Shown piece after piece: positions 1-6,893 of a DNA stretch of 13,531 nucleotides. Each line of letters begins with the position of its first letter. Positions within the stretch are counted from its first letter, which is position 1. The position numbers and the translations under genes were made by a program. Source of the stretch: Accumulibacter sp. (GTDB taxonomy: Bacteria > Pseudomonadota > Gammaproteobacteria > Burkholderiales > Rhodocyclaceae). The notes beneath the pieces are model-generated. The model searched no databases, had not been told where the DNA came from, and was given only the letters and a program-made list of their open reading frames with translations. Where the stretch lies: NCBI GenBank assembly GCA_003538495.1, contig DPSD01000454.1:1-13531 (forward strand). The letters are read 5' to 3'.

Positions 1-969
<969 letters not shown>

Positions 970-1124
970 TCTGGTAACGGTAGGGGAAGTTGCGAAGTTA
1001 GGATAAGGACCCTTGTCAGGAAGCGAAGGCGGCGTCTGGTCACTGCCACAAGCAAAATGGAGCGTACGTCGGATCGGGTCGTCGAACAGGCAAGACGTCG
1101 GGACCAGACCAATCATCCGGCGCG

Positions 1125-1395
1125 CGGCATGGATACTACCTTCAAGACTGCATCGACGCAATTCGGGCGTCGGCGGAGCGCCTGTTGCTGGCCACGGGGC
1201 CGGGCCGTCGCCAGGGCTTTCAGCCGGCGCCGCCGGCGGTCCTGTGGTCAGCTGTGCCGCGGGTCGCTCCGGATGAGACCCGGTGCCCGAGAAGTGCCCG
1301 CTACCGACGTCGCACAGACCGCGGCCGGGATGGCGCGGTGGTGGCGAAAAATCCCGGCGGGACGCTTGCAGAAGCTTGTCGAAGAGGAATCATAA
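1125..1395 (+). pseudogene. Possible decayed DUF721/DciA-like gene
   Basis: The 482 bases between secA and the CBS gene hold no intact gene. On the plus strand the frame that later becomes the CBS protein shows phrases reminiscent of DUF721 (DciA-like, DnaB helicase loading) proteins: [19 protein letters not shown] near 1134-1190, and [19 protein letters not shown] near 1336-1390, compared with the family's usual 'GAVAAK...LAEAFRRRG' ending. The middle reads poorly in every single frame, as expected after frameshifts. A DUF721 gene beside secA is common in beta- and gammaproteobacteria, which supports the idea. The match is by eye and weak; chance resemblance in GC-rich DNA is a real alternative. 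Confidence 0.22.
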
Positions 1396-1417
1396 GTGCT
1401 CTAATAAGTGCTCTAAT
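1376..1417 (+). promoter_or_regulatory. Candidate promoter of the CBS gene with a duplicated -10-like box
   Basis: TTGTCG at 1376-1381 is followed after 18 bases by TCTAAT at 1400-1405 (five of six to TATAAT). A 12-base tandem repeat (ATAAGTGCTCTA, 1392-1403 and 1404-1415) places a second TCTAAT at 1412-1417. The CBS start lies 35-45 bases downstream. It was read by eye, so the promoter role is an inference. Confidence 0.35.
1392..1415. repeat. Perfect 12-bp tandem repeat, two copies
   Basis: ATAAGTGCTCTA occurs twice head to tail at 1392-1403 and 1404-1415, with AT of a third unit at 1416-1417. It lies in the leader of the CBS gene and duplicates a -10-like TCTAAT box. Confidence 0.85.
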
Positions 1418-1451
1418 TGGCGTACGGTCAGCGACCGCGAGGAGTCAGGAA

Positions 1452-2051
1452 ATGTCCGACCATCACTACAAGCCTCTGCCCTGGACTCGGCTCAAGCGCG
1501 GTGTCCCGTGTTACCTCCCGAAGCTCGCGGCGCGCACGGCGCTTGACGTAACTTCGCCGGCCATCGAGGCGATGACCGATTTTCGTCGGCTTGCGCCAGT
1601 CAGCATTTCGCGTGATGCCTCGCTCGACGAGGCCAATCGGGTGATGACCCTGTGCAAGGTGCACTACTTGCTGGTCAGCGATGAGCAGCGGCAGTTGTTG
1701 GGAGTCGTCACCGAGGCCGGCACCAGGGGCCACCGGCCACTCGCCGCGGCGCATGCGATGGGCATTCGCCCTGGCGAGTTGGTGGTCGGCAACGTGATGA
1801 TCAACAAGCACGACGACGCCGAGGTGATGCATCTGAAGGACGTGGCTGGCGCCAGGGTCGGCAATGTCGTGGCCACGCTCAAGGCCTTGGGAACGCCTAG
1901 CTGCCTGGTCGTCGAGCACGACGACAGCGACAACCACGTCCTGTGCGGCATCTTCATGCTCGCCCAGATCGAGCAACGGCTGGGGCGGGATCCGCAGACA
2001 GAGGAAATCGCCCACACTTTTTCGCAAGTGGTGAGTTCGCTCGGACGTTGA
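1452..2051 (+). CDS. Tandem CBS-domain (Bateman module) protein
   Basis: A 199-residue soluble protein made almost entirely of two CBS repeats, which usually bind adenine nucleotides as a regulatory module. CBS1 spans about residues 38-95 (FRRLAPVSISRDASLDEANR, then HYLLVSDEQRQLLGVVTE). CBS2 spans about 113-172 (VGNVM, then CLVVEHDDSDNHVLCGIFML). There is no attached catalytic or membrane domain, so its partner is unknown. ATG 1452 was chosen because GGAG at 1441-1444 lies seven bases upstream. The frame stays open upstream to about 1040, but that part has no CBS-like sequence and overlaps the candidate promoter. The gene stands alone between the divergent secA and the convergent broken GntR gene. 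Family assignment is firm; the biological role is not known. Confidence 0.88.
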   Translation: MSDHHYKPLPWTRLKRGVPCYLPKLAARTALDVTSPAIEAMTDFRRLAPVSISRDASLDEANRVMTLCKVHYLLVSDEQRQLLGVVTEAGTRGHRPLAAAHAMGIRPGELVVGNVMINKHDDAEVMHLKDVAGARVGNVVATLKALGTPSCLVVEHDDSDNHVLCGIFMLAQIEQRLGRDPQTEEIAHTFSQVVSSLGR

Positions 2052-2109
2052 GCCGCCGCGCTCATTAGGCGTCTGCCGACGGCTGCGTGTCGAGCTGCCG
2101 ATCGGGCAT

Positions 2110-2628
2110 TCAGAGCTGCGCCAGACTGTGCCTGGTCAGAAGTTCGATCAGCATGCGGCGGCTTTTCTCGCGGTGGACATAGTGGATCTCCCGAGCGCGC
2201 ATGGCATCGTGAGCCTCGACGGCGTCCACCACGTTTTCGTGATCGCGATTGGCGGTGAGCGGTATCGGTCGCAGGCGCAGCGTCTGCATGCGCACCCGGT
2301 GCGATTGGCCGACATAGATCTGCACCGACTCGGTCAGCCGCAGCTTTGCGGCTGCGCTGACCAACAGGGCGTGGAATCGTTCGTCCGCCTCAGCCCAGGC
2401 CGGCAAGTCATCGCGTTCGAGGGCCGCGTCCATGTCGTGGGTCGTGGCGCGCATCTCGCGCATCTCGCGCATATCGACCATCGATACCGGTTTGACCCGC
2501 ATCCCGTGGCGCGGGCAAACTTCCACCAGGCCATCGCCGGCCAGCCGCAGCATTGCTTCGCGGGTCGGCGTCCGGCTCATGTGCAGCATGGTCGCCCAGT
2601 TCCGCTTCGGTGTATTGCTCGCCGGCAG
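2110..2628 (-). pseudogene. Broken GntR/FCD-family transcriptional regulator
   Basis: Relic of a FadR/FCD-type GntR repressor, a class that often controls sugar-acid operons. Two frames together show the end of the winged helix: AGEQYTEAEL, then after a one-base shift in a run of G near 2591-2599, MSRTPTREAMLRLAGDGLVE. The FCD effector domain follows, including ADERFHALLV and SHRVRMQTLRLRP, down to HSLAQL and the stop at 2110-2112. Three lesions are visible. The first 35 or so residues, including the first recognition helices, are missing. There is a frameshift in the winged helix. Roughly 25 residues are absent between VDMREM and LRATTHDM-type sequence, at a 9-base tandem repeat. The remaining frame is open (326 residues if read from 3090), but it is a composite of aldolase, ABM and GntR pieces in mixed frames. 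A functional product is unlikely. Confidence 0.85.
2452..2469. repeat. 9-bp tandem repeat at the FCD-domain deletion
   Basis: On the minus strand the unit CGCGAGATG is repeated, giving the peptide MREMREMR. The plus copies are 2452-2460 and 2461-2469 (catctcgcg twice, with partial units on both flanks). It sits exactly where the FCD domain lacks about 25 expected residues, so it probably marks the deletion scar. Confidence 0.7.
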
Positions 2629-2732
2629 CCTGCTTCGCTGTCGCGTGCGGCACGCGCATTTTCGAGCCGTATCGGGATGAACGCGGTCAGATGTCGCTGG
2701 CGAATCGTGAAGTCGACGGTGATGACCTACAT
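2622..2732 (-). pseudogene. N-terminal stub of an ABM-family (antibiotic biosynthesis monooxygenase / putative quinol monooxygenase) protein
   Basis: From ATG 2732-2730 the minus strand reads M, stop, then VITVDFTIRQRHLTAFIPI and LENARAARDSEAGCR. This is the usual start of small ABM-domain monooxygenases (from memory, M-F/Y-V-V-T-V-x-F-x-I-x-P-x-H, then N-A-R-A-S-R-x-x-E-P-G-C-R). The second codon is TAG (2729-2727) where the family has Tyr or Phe, and the remaining 60 or so residues are missing. After GCR the sequence runs straight into the GntR relic. GAGGG about nine bases before the ATG is a good ribosome site, and the ATG lies only nine bases past the aldolase stop, so this was the next gene of the same operon. 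The product cannot be made. Confidence 0.72.
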
Positions 2733-2741
2733 GGTGTGCCC

Positions 2742-3315
2742 TCAGGAGGGCTGGCGCCGCCGCAGTTCGGCCACCCGGTCTGCGCTGAGCAGGCGCCCGT
2801 CGCTTGCCGAGCAGCCGGTGATAGAGCCGTGCCGTGGCTTCGGGTTCCTCGACGGCGTCGGTCGCCGTCGCCGGTGAACTGCCGGCAAACACCGGGCTGT
2901 GGTTGGCGAGCAGCTGGGCGCGGTGCCTGCTGGCCAAGCCGCGAACGGCGCCGGCCAGCGCCGTATCCCCCGGCGGCCGGGAGGGGAGCAGCGGCAGCGA
3001 GCCAATGCCCATGAGGAAGTGGACGGTCAATGATGGCAGCAGATCGTGCAGGTCAAGCTCGGCGAGCGCCGACACCGCCAGGTGCAGCAAGGATTCCTTT
3101 GTTGGCTGGTCGCCGCAGAGGTGGTGGCCATCGCCATCGAGCCGGGCAGAACGCGCCGGATCCAGTTCGCCGAGCGACGCATGGGAGGGGCTCAGCAGTT
3201 AACCATCGCCCTGGCGGACGCCCAGATTCCCGGTCGAGCCATGCGTCAGACCGCGCTCGTACAGCGCGCGGGCGGTGCGGCAAAGGGCTTCGTGCGCTGC
3301 CGACTCGGCGCTCAT
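2742..3315 (-). pseudogene. Broken class II aldolase/decarboxylase, OtnC-like (3-oxo-tetronate 4-phosphate decarboxylase)
   Basis: OtnC-type enzymes decarboxylate 3-oxo-tetronate 4-phosphate to dihydroxyacetone phosphate in four-carbon acid sugar breakdown. The relic starts at ATG 3315-3313 (MSAESAAHEALCRTARALYE) and keeps the GSTGNL substrate-binding motif. A TAA at 3201-3199 then replaces what is normally a Trp codon in 'DGWLL', and the same frame continues LLSPSHASLGELDPA. At about 3072-3080 roughly 20 residues are gone, taking the HxHS metal-binding pair; LHLA joins directly to VSALAELDLHD. The later ANHSPVFAG metal motif survives. A frameshift near 2795-2812 moves the tail (LLSADRVAELRRRQPS) into another frame, ending at TGA 2744-2742. 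Its ATG overlaps the stop of the kinase relic as ATGA. One stop, one deletion and one frameshift make it non-functional. Confidence 0.87.
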
Positions 3316-3585
3316 TGCACCACCTCCAACGCCCGGCCGAAAAAGTCGCGACTGCCGAAGTTTCCGGACTTGAGCGCCAGCAACAGGGTTGCCCGTCGAG
3401 CACCCGTGTCCAGCGGACGCAGGGGTCGATCTGCGGGCCAATCGCCGGCGGCCGGCGCCTGCACGCCGAGCGCAGCGACCACCGCACCGGAGGTTTCGCC
3501 GCCGGCTACCACCATCAGTCGTGCTCCCGGGCACCGACAGCCGACGCCGCTTAAGGTGGCCTTAAGCCGCGCGCCGCACCATGCC
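3312..3585 (-). pseudogene. C-terminal remnant of a DUF1537 four-carbon acid sugar kinase, OtnK-like
   Basis: OtnK (DUF1537) phosphorylates 3-oxo-tetronate. Only the last 70-90 of about 420 residues are recognisable: GARLMVVAGGETSGAVV, the family's glycine-rich nucleotide-binding loop, and the ending LALKSGNFGSRDFFGRALE before TGA 3314-3312. Between them the expected segment IGPQIDPCVRWTRVLDGQP is present but in a different frame, so two compensating frameshifts flank it. The right boundary is approximate; recognisable similarity fades between 3530 and 3590. The N-terminal domain is absent from the window and has been replaced by the CDF gene and its leader. The stop overlaps the otnC-like start by ATGA, preserving the ancestral operon joint. 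Confidence 0.82.
3549..3567. repeat. Short perfect inverted repeat
   Basis: GCTTAAGG (3549-3556), TGG spacer, CCTTAAGC (3560-3567): 8-bp perfect arms with a three-base loop. There is no T-run on either side, so it is not a convincing terminator. It lies at the decayed 5' edge of the kinase relic and may be a rearrangement scar or a chance palindrome. Confidence 0.6.
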
Positions 3586-3734
3586 GCCGTCAATACGGGA
3601 AGGCGATCAGCGGGTGGCGACAGTGGTTTTTCTCCGGCGTTGGCGAACGACCGTTGCCGGGGGCTGCCGGCGCTCCCGGAGGCTTGGAGGCGCAATCGCT
3701 GTAACCTGGACATCGGCGTGCCCAGCAGTGGCGA

Positions 3735-3740
3735 TAGAAT
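3735..3740 (+). promoter_or_regulatory. Possible -10 element for the CDF transporter gene
   Basis: TAGAAT (five of six to TATAAT) lies 34 bases before the CDF start. No good -35 sits 16-18 bases upstream; TGGACA at 3707-3712 is 22 bases away. The remaining DNA from about 3590 to 3774 holds nothing else I recognise. Confidence 0.25.
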
Positions 3741-3774
3741 ATGACAAACCCCTCTTCGGAAAGCGACCCAGAGC

Positions 3775-4965
3775 ATGAGCACTCGCATGGAAAACCCGGA
3801 AATCTCCTTCGATGACCCCGGCCGGCACGCGATGGCGCAGCGCTGTACGTGGGTCAGCGTGCTGGTCAACGTCCTGTTGACCGCGGCGCAGGTGGTCGCC
3901 GGAATCATTGCCAACTCGCAAGCGCTGATCGCCGACGGAATGCATTCACTGTCCGATCTGGTTTGCGACTTTCTGGTCCTCTTTGCCGCGCATCACAGCA
4001 AGGACCCGGCCGACGAAAGCCACCCCTATGGTCATGCGCGTATCGAAACGGCGGCCTCGTTCGCCCTGGGGGCGATTCTGGCCGTGACCGGCGCCGCCAT
4101 TATCTGGAGCGCCGCGATCAAGCTGCAGGACCTGAGCAATCTGCCGCCGGTGGCGCCGCTCGCGCTATGGACGGCCTGCGCTGCCTTGATCGCCAAGGAG
4201 GGCCTGTTCCGCTACATGCTGCATGTCGGCGAGCGCTTGCGCTCGCCGATGCTGATCGCCAATGCCTGGCATGCACGTTCCGACGCTGCCTCTTCGCTGG
4301 TCGTCGCGGTGGGCATCGGCGGCAACCTGATGGGCTTCGTTTTCGCCGACTCGATTGCCGCGGTGATCGTTGGCTTCATGATCGTCCGGATGGGGGTGGT
4401 GTTCTCCTGGGAAGCGCTTCAGGAACTGATCGACACCGGACTATCGGTGGAAGAGGTCGACAGCATTCGCCAGGTGATCGTCGACACGCCGGGGGTCGGC
4501 AGCCTGCATGAGTTGCGCACCCGCCGCATGGCGCATCGGTCGCTGGTCGATGCGCACGTCTGCGTCAACCCGCGGATCAGCGTTTCGGAGGGCCACCGCA
4601 TCGCCGAAACGACCCGCAAGCGTGTACTCGACAGCCATCCCTCGGTGGCTGACGTGTTGGTGCATGTCGATGTCGAAGACGACCTGGACCACGACAGCAA
4701 GAGCCAGAGCCTGCCCGATCGAAGCGTGCTGGTCAGTCATCTGGCGCCCGTGCTGGCCGGTCTGCCGGAGCCGCATCGCGTTGTCTTGCACTATCTCAAC
4801 GGACGCGTCGAGGCCGAGGTCTTTCTCCCCTATGACGCGCTCGCGGACTCTGCCCTGATCGACCGCGCGGAACGCGACTTTGCCGAGTGCCTGCGAGCCC
4901 ATCCGCTGCTCCGCTCGCTATCGATCAACTACCGCCAGCGGGTGTTGCCGGTGCAGCGCGATTGA
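3775..4965 (+). CDS. Cation diffusion facilitator (CDF) family divalent metal transporter with an extra C-terminal domain
   Basis: CDF proteins are inner-membrane antiporters that export divalent metals (Zn, Fe, Mn, Co, Cd). In this 396-residue protein TM2 carries DGMHSLSD (His57, Asp61) and TM5 carries HARSD (His166, Asp170), which together form the transport site. The HPYGHARIE signature at 83-91 lies between TM2 and TM3. Hydrophobic segments fall at about 25-47, 49-71, 95-115, 126-142, 172-192 and 194-212, giving six helices. The usual cytoplasmic dimerisation domain is at about 213-300. Residues 305-396 are additional: after a charged linker they look like a second, divergent beta-alpha-beta unit (HRVVLHYLNGRVEAEVFLP, then LRSLSINYRQR). 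The HxxxD/HxxxD pair does not settle which metal. ATG 3775 gives a sensible N-terminus but has a weak ribosome site; ATG 3787 is the alternative. Confidence 0.9.
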   Translation: MSTRMENPEISFDDPGRHAMAQRCTWVSVLVNVLLTAAQVVAGIIANSQALIADGMHSLSDLVCDFLVLFAAHHSKDPADESHPYGHARIETAASFALGAILAVTGAAIIWSAAIKLQDLSNLPPVAPLALWTACAALIAKEGLFRYMLHVGERLRSPMLIANAWHARSDAASSLVVAVGIGGNLMGFVFADSIAAVIVGFMIVRMGVVFSWEALQELIDTGLSVEEVDSIRQVIVDTPGVGSLHELRTRRMAHRSLVDAHVCVNPRISVSEGHRIAETTRKRVLDSHPSVADVLVHVDVEDDLDHDSKSQSLPDRSVLVSHLAPVLAGLPEPHRVVLHYLNGRVEAEVFLPYDALADSALIDRAERDFAECLRAHPLLRSLSINYRQRVLPVQRD

Positions 4966-5117
4966 GTCGTGCCGGGAAAGCTCACTCGGTCGCGCTTGCG
5001 GGCGGTCCCAGCGCCGCTGATCATGCAGGTGTCGACGGCCTACGCCGGGCGGCCCTTCTCGCGGGCCCGGGCGCCACGCCGCCGGTCGTCGTGCGGCCTC
5101 TGCGGATTTTTGGCGCA

Positions 5118-5126
5118 TGCTATAAT
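5118..5126 (+). promoter_or_regulatory. glyA promoter, extended -10
   Basis: TGC followed by a perfect TATAAT (5121-5126) forms an extended -10, 32 bases before the glyA ATG. No good -35 is apparent at normal spacing, which fits an extended -10 promoter. The 193-base gap from 4966 holds nothing else I can name. Confidence 0.55.
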
Positions 5127-5158
5127 CCCTTTCTTTTTCAAGGCTTGAGAGGCACACG

Positions 5159-6418
5159 ATGTTTTCGGCTAAAGACACACTGGCGAAAGTGGATCCCGAG
5201 ATCTGGCAGGCGATCGAAAATGAGAACCGCCGCCAGGAAGAACACATCGAACTGATCGCTTCGGAGAATTATGTCAGCCATGCGGTGATGGCTGCGCAGG
5301 GCTCGCAACTGAACAACAAGTACGCCGAAGGCTACCCCGGCAAGCGCTACTATGGCGGCTGTGAGTACGTCGACGTTGCCGAGCAACTAGCGATCAGCCG
5401 CCTGAAGAAGTTGTTTGCCGCCGAGGCGGCGAACGTCCAGCCGAATTCGGGATCGCAGGCCAACCAGGCGGTGTTGATGGCCTTCGCCAAGCCCGGCGAC
5501 ACGATCATGGGGATGAGTCTGGCCGAAGGGGGGCACCTGACGCACGGGATGCCGCTCAACATGTCGGGCAAGTGGTTCAAGGTCGTCGCTTATGGTCTCG
5601 ACCAGCACGAAGCGATCGATTACGACAAGATGGAAGCGCTGGCTCGCGAACACCATCCGCGGATCATCATCGCCGGCGCCTCGGCGTACTCCCTGCGCAT
5701 CGACTTCGAGCGCTTCGCACGCGTGGCCCGGGAAATCGGCGCGATCTTCATGGTCGACATGGCGCACTACGCGGGCCTGATCGCCGCCGGTTGCTACCCG
5801 AACCCGGTGCCGCACGCCGACGTGGTGACTTCGACCACGCACAAGACGCTGCGCGGTCCGCGCGGTGGCGTCATCCTGATGAAGGCCGAGCACGAGAAAG
5901 CGATCAACTCGGCCGTTTTCCCCGGCCTGCAGGGCGGTCCGCTGATGCACGTGATCGCCGGCAAGGCGGTTGCTTTCAAGGAGGCGCTGACGCCCGCGTT
6001 TGCCAAGTACCAGGAGCAGGTCCTGGCCAACGCGCGCGTCCTGTCGCGGGTGCTGGCCGAGGAACGCGGCATGCGCATCGTCTCGGGCCGTACCGAATCG
6101 CACGTCTTCCTGGTCGACCTGCGGGCCAAGAACATCACCGGCAAGGAAGCCGAGGCCGCACTCGGCGCGGCGCACATCACGGTCAATAAGAATGCCATCC
6201 CGAACGACCCCCAGAAGCCCTTCGTCACTTCCGGGATCCGTATCGGTTCGCCGGCGATGACCACCCGCGGCTTCACCGAGATCGAGTCCGAACTGGTCGC
6301 GCACCTGATTGCCGACGTGCTCGACGCACCAGGCGACGAAGCGGTGCTGAGCCGTGTGCGCGCCGAAGGCGCCGCACTGTGCAGGAAGTTCCCGGTCTAC
6401 GGTGGCCGGGCGGGATGA
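5159..6418 (+). CDS. glyA: Serine hydroxymethyltransferase
   Basis: PLP enzyme converting serine and tetrahydrofolate to glycine and methylenetetrahydrofolate, the main entry of one-carbon units. It is cytosolic and acts as a dimer/tetramer. The 419-residue length is typical. It opens with the family's [30 protein letters not shown] helix and has [18 protein letters not shown] near 55-72. The PLP pocket shows [14 protein letters not shown], and the Schiff-base lysine is Lys229 in [15 protein letters not shown], the same number as in E. coli. The tail ends [12 protein letters not shown] 5159 is preceded by GAGAGG at 5147-5152, six bases away. Its TGA (6416-6418) overlaps the nrdR ATG, so the two are translationally coupled. 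No broken or missing residues were seen. Confidence 0.98.
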   Translation: MFSAKDTLAKVDPEIWQAIENENRRQEEHIELIASENYVSHAVMAAQGSQLNNKYAEGYPGKRYYGGCEYVDVAEQLAISRLKKLFAAEAANVQPNSGSQANQAVLMAFAKPGDTIMGMSLAEGGHLTHGMPLNMSGKWFKVVAYGLDQHEAIDYDKMEALAREHHPRIIIAGASAYSLRIDFERFARVAREIGAIFMVDMAHYAGLIAAGCYPNPVPHADVVTSTTHKTLRGPRGGVILMKAEHEKAINSAVFPGLQGGPLMHVIAGKAVAFKEALTPAFAKYQEQVLANARVLSRVLAEERGMRIVSGRTESHVFLVDLRAKNITGKEAEAALGAAHITVNKNAIPNDPQKPFVTSGIRIGSPAMTTRGFTEIESELVAHLIADVLDAPGDEAVLSRVRAEGAALCRKFPVYGGRAG

Positions 6419-6885
6419 AATGCCCGTTCTGCGGTGCCGACGAAACAACCGTCGCCGACACCCGGATCAACGATGACGGCGACCTCGTCCGCCGCAGGCG
6501 GCGCTGTCTGAAATGCGACAAGCGGTTCACGACGTACGAGCGCGCCGAACTGCGCATGCCGCAAGTGATCAAGAAGAATGGCTCGCGGGTTGGCTTCGAC
6601 CCCGAGAAGCTTGCCGCCAGCCTCTGGCTGGCGCTGCGCAAGCGACCGGTGGGTACGGCGGCCGTCGAGGCGGCGATTGCCCGCATCGAGGAAAAGCTGC
6701 TGGCGCTCGGCGAGCGCGAACTGGCGTCGGAGAAGATCGGCGAGATGGTTATGCTCGAGTTGAAGAAACTCGACAAGGTGGCCTACGTGCGCTTCGCCTC
6801 GGTGTATCGCAATTTCGAGGACGTAGACGAGTTTTCCAAGCTGATTCGCGAAGTCTCTCGTTCGCCACAGAAACTGGGCCGTTGA
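6415..6885 (+). CDS. nrdR: Transcriptional repressor NrdR
   Basis: NrdR senses ATP/dATP and represses ribonucleotide reductase genes at NrdR boxes. This protein has 156 residues, the normal length. The N-terminal zinc ribbon is formed by Cys3, Cys6, Cys31 and Cys34 (MKCPFCG and [13 protein letters not shown]). The ATP-cone follows from about 49 to 139 ([16 protein letters not shown], then [19 protein letters not shown]). ATG 6415 was chosen because the family begins MxCPFC. It overlaps the glyA stop as ATGA. An in-frame start further upstream would lie inside glyA and add sequence the family lacks. No NrdR box was seen in this window, so its targets are elsewhere. Confidence 0.97.
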   Translation: MKCPFCGADETTVADTRINDDGDLVRRRRRCLKCDKRFTTYERAELRMPQVIKKNGSRVGFDPEKLAASLWLALRKRPVGTAAVEAAIARIEEKLLALGERELASEKIGEMVMLELKKLDKVAYVRFASVYRNFEDVDEFSKLIREVSRSPQKLGR

Positions 6886-6893
6886 GGTCGCCG

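Noticed and set aside
1185..1451. N-terminal extension of the CBS protein from TTG 1185
   Set aside because: Open by chance or decay. It has no CBS similarity and crosses the candidate promoter, and ATG 1452 has a good ribosome site.
2128..2877. 249-residue plus-strand frame over the broken GntR gene
   Set aside because: Shadow frame; the minus strand shows FCD-domain sequence.
3046..3744. 232-residue plus-strand frame over the kinase and aldolase relics
   Set aside because: It has no recognisable domain. The minus strand carries conserved OtnK/OtnC motifs here, although broken.
2052..3774. Insertion sequence or transposon as the cause of the decay
   Set aside because: I looked for terminal inverted repeats, target duplications and transposase peptides and found none; point lesions and short deletions explain the damage.
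5050..5100. GC-rich dyad (gggcggccc / gggcccggg) after the CDF gene as a terminator
   Set aside because: There is no clean stem followed by a T-run, so it was not called.
5387..6448. 353-residue minus-strand frame opposite glyA
   Set aside because: Antisense shadow; glyA is complete and conserved, and the frame shows no recognisable domain.
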